Positions 7,104 to 12,224 of a stretch of DNA of 12,224 nt are shown piece by piece. Each line of letters starts with the position of its first letter. The first letter of the stretch is position 1. The stretch is from Acidobacteriota bacterium (lineage in GTDB: Bacteria > Acidobacteriota > Terriglobia > Bryobacterales > JACQDG01). Position numbers and translations under genes: made by a program. The stretch is from the NCBI GenBank assembly GCA_016201185.1, contig JACQDG010000211.1:1-12224 (forward strand). Direction: 5' to 3'. The notes beneath the pieces were generated by a model. The model did no database searches. It was not told the DNA's origin and saw only the letters and a program-made list of their open reading frames with translations.

Positions 7104-8627
7104 TTATTTCTTTTCTGTTTGCCGTATTTTGTTGAAGTATTCCTTGATATAGGGTTGCAGCGCCAGCGGAATCTCGTCCCGGCTGACCTCGCCGCCCGCT
7201 TCGCCGTGGCGAGCCTGTTTCTGTGACTCCGGCGTGCGCAGCACCTGCTTGCCCGCCTGCGCCTCCACCGTCACCTCGCCGGTGATGTTAGCGGCCCTCT
7301 TGCCAAACAGCTCGGTCAGCTTCCCCAGCGCCTCCTGCTGCTGCGCCTCGCGCAACTCTTTGTCCCCTTCCTGGTTGCCCGCTCCGGACCCGGAAGCTTT
7401 CTTGTTGCCGCTCTCGGCGCCATGGCCGGCCTTGGCCATGGAGGAATCTTGCCCGGTCCCATCCTCGGAGGCGCTCTCATTTCCCTCGCCGTCTCCGGAT
7501 GCGTTCTGCGCGCCTGGCTGTGGCTGGCCCTGGCCGGAGCGTCCCGTGGCCTCGCCCTCCTGCTGCTCCTTATCTGCGGCCGCGCCCATGGCCGTCTGCT
7601 GGCCGCGCGCCGAGGAAGGCGCCTTCTGCTGCATCTTGGACAGCATCTGGCTCATCGCTTCCCGCAGCTTGGCCAGCAAGCTGCTTGAGGCATCCTGCGA
7701 TTTCTTTCCACCCTCGGCCTTGCCGCCCGCCTCGGCGTCCTGGCCCGGCTTGGCCTCCGCCTTCTGCATTCCGGACTGCGCTTCTCGCTCCAGGAACTCC
7801 TCATAGGACTGGATGGGATCATTCTCACCGCGCGGTCCCAGTGCTTCGCCAGCCTGCGCCTGCTCGCCTTCCGGATCGTCTTGGCCGCGACTCTGGCTTT
7901 CCTTCCGGGCAGCGGCCCGGTTTTCTGCTGCATCGGCCGTCTGGCTTCGCCCGGGGTCGGATTCTCCCGGCTGGCGGGCGCCGCGCTGCATCATTTCCTG
8001 TCCTTGCAGGGGTAAGCTCTTGGTGCGATGGGAAGCAGTCTCTCGCGCCGCCTGCTCCTTGTCCTGCCCGCGCTCCCGCTCGGATGGATTGCCGTCAACC
8101 GTAGGCCAGAGTAGCCGCGACAGCGGCTGCTCCATCCGCAATGGCTTTTCCAGAAAATAGCGCAAGGCAAACAGAGTCGAGGCCAACAGGAAAACCGCGG
8201 CCAGCGCGCAAGCCGACCGCGGCATGGTCAAGGGGAAAGCGGCTTCCAAGTTCGAGCGGGTCGCCAGGCGTGACGCCGCCCGGCGCTGCTCGCGGGGCGT
8301 CGGCTCCTGGGAATCCAGGAAGTAAATGGCGGTCGAGATCTGATCCGCGGTGGCCAGCTTCAGGTCGACCACTTGTGCGACTTGATACAGGTCCGGCCGC
8401 CGTTTCCACAGCCGCCAGCCCACCACCGCCACCCCGGCCGCGGCAAACAGCGTCAGCAGCGGCCAGGCGAACCAGCCACGCCCCAGCAGGAGCAACAGTG
8501 TGGGACCGCACAAGGCCACCGTGCCGCCCAGAGCGGCCTCCCGCAAGGCAAGATTCGCCACGAAGCGGCCTCGAGCCCGCGCGACTGCGGCCGTCAGTTG
8601 CCTGCCTTCCGGGTTCTCCGGCGTCAC
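7104..8627 (-). CDS. Membrane protein with long Gln/Gly/Glu-rich disordered region, MoxR-operon scaffold candidate
   Basis: From a GTG at 8627 the product has 507 residues. Hydrophobic segments lie at about 31-49, 52-71 and 137-155, with a charged stretch between the second and third. From about 178 to 428 the composition is dominated by Gln, Gly, Ala, Ser, Glu and Lys, with hardly any aromatic residues, so it is probably disordered or partly coiled-coil. The C-terminus becomes ordered again and ends in an IPLALQPYIKEYFNKI-like segment. That recalls the proline-Tyr-YF tail of DUF4175-type and similar membrane proteins encoded beside MoxR ATPases; I do not claim a firm family. The GTG has an AGGAG eight bases upstream. 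An in-frame ATG at 8663 would give 519 residues but has no good ribosome binding site, and a TATAAT falls between the two. It is the first gene of the tightly packed MoxR operon. Function is unknown. Confidence 0.8.
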   Translation of the reverse strand: MTPENPEGRQLTAAVARARGRFVANLALREAALGGTVALCGPTLLLLLGRGWFAWPLLTLFAAAGVAVVGWRLWKRRPDLYQVAQVVDLKLATADQISTAIYFLDSQEPTPREQRRAASRLATRSNLEAAFPLTMPRSACALAAVFLLASTLFALRYFLEKPLRMEQPLSRLLWPTVDGNPSERERGQDKEQAARETASHRTKSLPLQGQEMMQRGARQPGESDPGRSQTADAAENRAAARKESQSRGQDDPEGEQAQAGEALGPRGENDPIQSYEEFLEREAQSGMQKAEAKPGQDAEAGGKAEGGKKSQDASSSLLAKLREAMSQMLSKMQQKAPSSARGQQTAMGAAADKEQQEGEATGRSGQGQPQPGAQNASGDGEGNESASEDGTGQDSSMAKAGHGAESGNKKASGSGAGNQEGDKELREAQQQEALGKLTELFGKRAANITGEVTVEAQAGKQVLRTPESQKQARHGEAGGEVSRDEIPLALQPYIKEYFNKIRQTEKK

Positions 8628-8635
8628 GCTGCCTT

Positions 8636-8640
8636 CTCCT
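8636..8640 (-). promoter_or_regulatory. Ribosome binding site favouring the GTG start at 8627
   Basis: AGGAG on the minus strand, eight bases before the GTG at 8627. The upstream ATG at 8663 is preceded only by a poor GGAAG-like sequence too close to the start. Confidence 0.55.
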
Positions 8641-8648
8641 ACACGGCC

Positions 8649-8654
8649 ATTATA
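8649..8654 (-). promoter_or_regulatory. Candidate -10 box (TATAAT) for the MoxR operon
   Basis: A perfect TATAAT on the minus strand in otherwise GC-rich DNA. Transcription would begin near 8642, giving a leader of about 15 bases to the GTG at 8627. No TTGACA-like hexamer lies 15-19 bases upstream; that region is occupied by one arm of an inverted repeat. If real, the promoter would need an activator or another -35 recognition. A second, weaker box (TAGAAT, 8721-8726) lies further upstream. Confidence 0.4.
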
Positions 8655-8665
8655 GCGGCTCATGC

Positions 8666-8696
8666 TTCCAGAGATGGTTTCCGCAAGCCTCTGGAA
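8666..8696. promoter_or_regulatory. Perfect 8-bp inverted repeat, candidate operator
   Basis: TTCCAGAG at 8666-8673 and its exact reverse complement CTCTGGAA at 8689-8696, separated by 15 bases. The half-sites are 23 bases centre to centre, about two helical turns. The dyad lies just upstream of the TATAAT and covers the place a -35 box would occupy. It is not followed by a T-tract on the minus strand, so it is not a typical terminator. An operator or activator site is inferred; a chance repeat cannot be excluded. Confidence 0.35.
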
Positions 8697-8752
8697 CCAA
8701 AAATTTTACGAATCTTCTACATTCTACTCCGGCCCAGGCGGCAAAAAAACAT

Positions 8753-10519
8753 TTAGTTGGTATTTTGTTGGATGCGCCCCGCCCGCAACCATCCCTCCCG
8801 GACAGCCTTCGCCGCCGCGTCCGTCCCGCGAACCTCCTCGATCCGGTAAACCGTGCGGCGCTCGAACTTCGGTGTCGCCCGGAAGGTCTTGGTCTCGCCG
8901 CGGCTTTCCACGGCCAGGGTGATCTTCGACCCGGGTTTCAGGCGCAGGGCCTGCAGTTCGTCTGTGAGGGGCCGCTTCAAAGGCCGGCCGTTGATGGAGA
9001 CCAGCCGGTCTCCAGCCCGCAGTCCCGCTTTTTCCCCTGGGCCGTTCGGCGTCACGTCGGCGATCACCGGGCCCCGTCCAGGCGCGCGCGACATCTCGAT
9101 CCCCAAAGTTGGCCGCATCTCGCTGCTAGGGGTCAGGCGGTAGCCGGCATAACTTAGAAAGTGGCCCCAGTCGACGGGCTCCGCACGGCGAACCAGCCGG
9201 TCGAAAACCTCCTTCAGGTCGTGGCCAGCTGCCTGGCTCGCCAGCCGCTCAATGGCCGCTGTGTCTTCAAAATACCTGCCCTTCTGCGCATACTCGGCGT
9301 TCAGCCGGTGCATCACGTCGTCCAGACTGGCGCGGTTTCCGGAATCATGCCGGATGACCAGGTCCAGCAGATAGCCGGCCAGCTCGCCCTTCAGGTAATA
9401 GGAGATGCTGCGCGCCGGCCGCCCGTAAGCCGGATAGCGCTCCAGCCACGCCGAGATCGACGACTCCTCGGCCGATTGCGTCAGGTGCGCCGGAATCTCG
9501 TCGTGGCGGGTGATCTCTTCTCCCAGCCGATGGAGGAAGGCATCCCGGCTCTCGAGCCCCGCCTGGAGCTGAATGTATGTTCCGTAGGTAGAGGTCACGC
9601 CCTCGCTGAACCACAGCGACGGGGTGATGTTCTCCCCCGTGTAATCGATCGGCTCGAGGGACTGCGGCCGGATCCGCTTGACGTTCCATAGATGGAAGAA
9701 CTCGTGGGCCGTCACGCCCTGCACATCACAATCGCGGCACGGCGTCCCGGCGTCGATGGCCGTGGAGTTGGCGTGCTCCATGCCGCCGCCGCCCCCCTCA
9801 CGGAAGTGATAGATGAAGGTGTAGGAGGGGAAGGGAACATCCTGCATGATCTCCGTGGCGGCCTGGACCACTTTGCGGGCCGTCGATTCCAGCCGGCTCA
9901 TGTCGTAGTCGTCCGGCTGGGCGTCCACCACCACGCGGATCCGCCGGCCGGCCGCCTGAAAGCTCGCTTCAGCGAAAGCGGAAAGCTCGGCCGGCGCGTC
10001 CACCAGCTCGTCATAGCTGCGCGCCCGGAAAGCTCCGTCCTGCTCCGGCAGCTCCAGGGCGATTTTCCAGGCTGCCGGCCGGGTGCGGAATGCGACGCTC
10101 ATCGGTTCCCGCAGCCGACCCACCGGATAAACGAGGAGCTGCGCGAAATTCAGGAATACGTGCCACCGCGAAGCCGAGCATCCGAACGGCCCCGGCGAAT
10201 CGGCGAAATACCAGTAGCGCACCTGCAACCGCTCGCCCGGCGCAGCTTCAACTCGCCACCGCGATGGAGAAACCAAGCGAACCGGAAGCTTTTCCCCGCT
10301 CGCCCGCTTCGCCTCAAACCCCATTACATATTGCGCGAAATCCCGGATCTGGTAGGTCGCGTTCCACACCGGCAACTGGAAGTCGCAATCAGCTTTCAGG
10401 CATTCCGTTTCAGCCGTGATCAGGAGGGTGCGCGAAGCCGCTTGACCCAGGTCGATTTCGTAGCGGGTGTCCGCCAGCGCGACAGCGGACCACAGCAGAA
10501 GCAGCAGGAGCCGGCGCAT
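8753..10519 (-). CDS. Secreted M61 family metallopeptidase with C-terminal PDZ domain
   Basis: The product has 588 residues. The N-terminus (Met-Arg-Arg, a run of six leucines, then AVALA|D) is a clear signal peptide, so the enzyme is probably periplasmic or outside. The beta-rich N-terminal region (about 20-200) is usual for M61 glycyl aminopeptidases. The catalytic part has GGMEH at 245-249. The zinc site is HEFFH at 272-276 and continues as LWNVKRIRP, the M61 hallmark. The third zinc ligand is probably Glu306 in LWFSEG, 33 residues after the second histidine of the motif. Residues about 471-550 form a PDZ domain with the NGPGEKAGLRAGDRLVSING core (491-510). Length and domain order fit the family, which cleaves N-terminal Gly or Ala in the studied member. 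A CxxC (261, 264) just before the zinc motif is unusual. The gene starts 30 bases after the dapF stop, with a weak ribosome binding site. It may be co-transcribed with dapF. Confidence 0.94.
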   Translation of the reverse strand: MRRLLLLLLWSAVALADTRYEIDLGQAASRTLLITAETECLKADCDFQLPVWNATYQIRDFAQYVMGFEAKRASGEKLPVRLVSPSRWRVEAAPGERLQVRYWYFADSPGPFGCSASRWHVFLNFAQLLVYPVGRLREPMSVAFRTRPAAWKIALELPEQDGAFRARSYDELVDAPAELSAFAEASFQAAGRRIRVVVDAQPDDYDMSRLESTARKVVQAATEIMQDVPFPSYTFIYHFREGGGGGMEHANSTAIDAGTPCRDCDVQGVTAHEFFHLWNVKRIRPQSLEPIDYTGENITPSLWFSEGVTSTYGTYIQLQAGLESRDAFLHRLGEEITRHDEIPAHLTQSAEESSISAWLERYPAYGRPARSISYYLKGELAGYLLDLVIRHDSGNRASLDDVMHRLNAEYAQKGRYFEDTAAIERLASQAAGHDLKEVFDRLVRRAEPVDWGHFLSYAGYRLTPSSEMRPTLGIEMSRAPGRGPVIADVTPNGPGEKAGLRAGDRLVSINGRPLKRPLTDELQALRLKPGSKITLAVESRGETKTFRATPKFERRTVYRIEEVRGTDAAAKAVREGWLRAGRIQQNTN

Positions 10520-10549
10520 TTCTCAGCTACTATACCAGCAGGCCAAGCC

Positions 10550-11350
10550 TCAGTCCGATGAGCCCCGCCAGTAGTACTCCCCCCGCGCCGTGATCTCCGC
10601 CGGCCCGCGCAGCACAATCTCATCCCGCCATTCCAACTCCAACTCGCCGGCCTCGGTGATTACCCGCACGGGGCTTTCCGCCCGCCCGGCTAAAATCGCC
10701 GCAGCCATGGCGCCCGTAGATCCGGTTCCCGAGCTCATCGTCGGCCCCGCGCCGCGCTCGTAGAAGCGCACCTCGACGGTGTGGGAATCGAGCACCCGAA
10801 CGAACGACACGTTGGTGCGCCGGGGGAAGCGCGGATGCGACTCGATTTCCCGGCCGAGCGACCGCCAATCAAAATCGAGGTCGTCCACCAGCACGGCGCA
10901 TTGCGGGTTGCCCACATCGAGGATGTTCACCGGCCACGTCCCCATGGACGTTTCCAGCGCATAGTTCAGATCTTCCGCCGAGTAGCGCGGCCGCCCCATG
11001 CCCATTTCCAGGCGGAAACGGTTCCCGGCGCGCTCCAGCATCCTCAGGCGCTTGACCCCCGCGCCGGTCTCAATCTCCACGCTTTCGCCGGCGTGGCCTT
11101 CCGCGATCAGAAGTGCGGCCGCGCAGCGTGTTCCGTTGCCGGAAAGCTCCGCTTCGCTGCCGTCAGAGTTGAACAAGCGAATGCGGGCGGGTCCGGTAAA
11201 GACGATCAGCCCGTCGGCGCCCACGCCGCGGTGGCGGTCGCATATGGCTCTGGCCAGAACGGGCCAATCGGCTTCTGGCACGGCCTCCAGCTCGCGCGTC
11301 AGCAAGAAATCGTTGCCCGCTCCGTGGGCCTTGGTGAAAGCAACGTTCAT
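10550..11350 (-). CDS. dapF: Diaminopimelate epimerase family protein with both catalytic cysteines replaced by serine
   Basis: The product has 266 residues, normal for DapF, which converts LL- to meso-diaminopimelate for lysine and peptidoglycan synthesis in the cytoplasm. Family motifs are clear: FTKAHGAGNDF (5-15), NSDGSEAEL then SGNGTRC (61-76), VGNPQ (146-150), RTN (178-180), YERGAG (197-202) and SGTG (207-210). In studied enzymes the two catalytic cysteines sit at the first position of CGNG and of CGTG/CGSG. Here those positions are Ser70 (codon TCC, 11143-11141) and Ser207 (codon TCG, 10732-10730). The His after GNP is Gln150. Asn13, Asn61, Asn148, Asn180, Glu198 and Arg199 keep the substrate-binding framework. 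The start at 11350 overlaps the preceding stop as ATGA. An upstream in-frame extension to 11530 lies within that neighbour and lacks family character. The fold call is firm; epimerase activity is doubtful. The symbol reflects the family. Confidence 0.9.
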   Translation of the reverse strand: MNVAFTKAHGAGNDFLLTRELEAVPEADWPVLARAICDRHRGVGADGLIVFTGPARIRLFNSDGSEAELSGNGTRCAAALLIAEGHAGESVEIETGAGVKRLRMLERAGNRFRLEMGMGRPRYSAEDLNYALETSMGTWPVNILDVGNPQCAVLVDDLDFDWRSLGREIESHPRFPRRTNVSFVRVLDSHTVEVRFYERGAGPTMSSGTGSTGAMAAAILAGRAESPVRVITEAGELELEWRDEIVLRGPAEITARGEYYWRGSSD

Positions 11351-12224
11351 CGCTTTTTCCGATAAACTTCGATAACAGGCTCCTGCTCCGCTGAAAAGGC
11401 CGCCACGCGGTCGCACACAGAGGCGTATCGGCGGGGATTGGAAAGGTTGAAGGAAATTTCGTCGCCCGCCAGCGCCACTACCCACCTCTCGTGCAGATAT
11501 AAGTCGGGGCGCGTAACGGCAAGCTGCCATTCAACCCCGTTGCCCTCGTACAGCTCGGTCGCTTCGCGGGTCCAGGTCCGGCGGCCTCGGGAGTTGGCTT
11601 CCGACTCTTTCCAGCACACCCACGCTTGGGGCGTAGGGTGCAGGACCCAGCCGCCCAGCCCGAGCGCGAGAATCGCGGTGGCCAGGGCGACGCGCAGGAA
11701 CTCTTTCGGCCACAGACCGACCAGCAAGCCCGCCCCGGCCGCGCAAGCGGGTAGGGCTGCCAGCGCGTACCGTGTGTTGTAGAACGAGTAAGGATAAAGC
11801 GAGGGAATAAATATCGGCGTGCCGCCGGAGTGCAGGCTGATAACGTAAAAAAGTATTGGCAATGCCAGCAACGGCAGCGGCCGGGTCGCCTTACGCAGTA
11901 AGGCCAATACTGTCCCCAGCGCCATCCACGCCACCGGTCGCCCCAGCGCCGTCTCCAAGGCCCGCCGGTAATAGAGCCAGGCGGTGCGAAAGTCGTGATC
12001 CCCTGGATAGCGGCCCAGTCCCTTGGCCAGAGCGCGCTCATAAATCGCCCGGGCGGAATGCGGGCCGCGGTAGAACTCCAGCGCGTCATTGTAGGAGTAA
12101 TAGTTATGGCCCAGCCAGTAGAGATGGCCCAGCGAAGCCACTGCCAGAAACAGCATCGCCACGCGCCGAGACCCGGCCAGCAAGAAATACAAGGCAAAGA
12201 AGGGGATCAGGAACCAGCCGTCAT
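11347..12224 (-). CDS. Polytopic membrane protein, GT-C glycosyltransferase-like, C-terminal part only
   Basis: The frame is open to the right edge with no start visible; about 291 residues are in the window and the N-terminal part is missing. Hydrophobic segments lie at about residues 2-16, 21-38, 97-109, 114-130, 150-171 and 176-194, counted from the edge. A hydrophilic loop rich in Tyr, Arg and His lies at about 39-96. The last roughly 97 residues form a soluble domain. The layout, and a Tyr-rich segment just before a Arg-Tyr-containing helix (SFYNTRYALAALPA), recall GT-C (ArnT/PMT-like) membrane glycosyltransferases. Catalytic residues of those enzymes would be in the missing N-terminal part, so the call is tentative. 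A TTG at 12192 could be read as a start, but the frame continues upstream through hydrophobic codons, so it is internal. The stop overlaps the dapF start as ATGA, implying co-translation. Confidence 0.65.
   Translation of the reverse strand, partial: DGWFLIPFFALYFLLAGSRRVAMLFLAVASLGHLYWLGHNYYSYNDALEFYRGPHSARAIYERALAKGLGRYPGDHDFRTAWLYYRRALETALGRPVAWMALGTVLALLRKATRPLPLLALPILFYVISLHSGGTPIFIPSLYPYSFYNTRYALAALPACAAGAGLLVGLWPKEFLRVALATAILALGLGGWVLHPTPQAWVCWKESEANSRGRRTWTREATELYEGNGVEWQLAVTRPDLYLHERWVVALAGDEISFNLSNPRRYASVCDRVAAFSAEQEPVIEVYRKKR

Noticed and set aside
8733..8752. Run of seven T on the minus strand just after the M61 stop, possible terminator
   Set aside because: No GC-rich stem precedes the T run on the minus strand, so it lacks the form of an intrinsic terminator.
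8141..9157. Plus-strand frame of 338 codons spanning the gap between two genes
   Set aside because: Pro/Arg/Ser-rich translation without domain features. It runs antisense through the M61 PDZ region and the membrane helices of the next gene.
10520..10549. TATAGT-like -10 in the 30-base gap before the M61 gene
   Set aside because: No -35-like hexamer lies at suitable distance and the leader would be only about 8 bases; read-through from dapF is more likely.

Overview
The window is a GC-rich (roughly low-to-mid 60s % by eye) bacterial chromosome segment. Every gene I can support lies on the minus strand, so the reading order runs from the right edge to the left edge. Gene content (an M61 glycyl-aminopeptidase-like protease with a PDZ domain, a MoxR/DUF58/BatA/vWA cluster and a YncE-like propeller) and codon style would fit Acidobacteriota, perhaps Solibacter/Bryobacter relatives. 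This is an inference from general familiarity, not from a marker gene. I found no tRNA, rRNA, CRISPR array, transposase or phage gene. No gap between genes exceeds 300 bases; the largest, between the M61 gene and the following membrane protein, is about 125 bases.

Right block (12224 to 8753): the C-terminal part of a polytopic membrane protein, GT-C glycosyltransferase-like, runs in from the right edge. It overlaps a dapF-type gene by 4 bases (ATGA). After 30 bases comes a secreted M61 metallopeptidase with a C-terminal PDZ domain. The dapF-type product keeps most of the substrate-binding framework of diaminopimelate epimerase but has serine in place of both catalytic cysteines. This is the most striking single observation in the window.

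Central and left block (about 8750 to 1): a gap carrying a perfect TATAAT box and an 8-bp dyad precedes a tightly packed six-gene set. The genes are a membrane protein with a long Gln/Gly/Glu-rich disordered region, a MoxR-type AAA+ ATPase, a DUF58 protein, a BatA-like membrane protein with a degenerate vWA domain, a large membrane protein with two intact vWA domains, and an exported beta-propeller protein cut by the left edge. Junctions are +14 bases, +9 bases, TAATG (1-base overlap), ATGA and ATGA (4-base overlaps), so the set is almost certainly one operon with translational coupling.

How the genes may work together: MoxR ATPases with vWA partners are known as chaperone-like systems that act on other proteins or complexes. 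Here the ATPase and DUF58 protein would sit on the cytoplasmic side. The BatA-like and dual-vWA proteins would carry extracytoplasmic vWA and glutamine-amidotransferase-like modules, with the disordered membrane protein as a scaffold. The propeller protein is a possible client or periplasmic partner. This assembly is inferred from operon structure and family knowledge; no partner or substrate is shown by the sequence.
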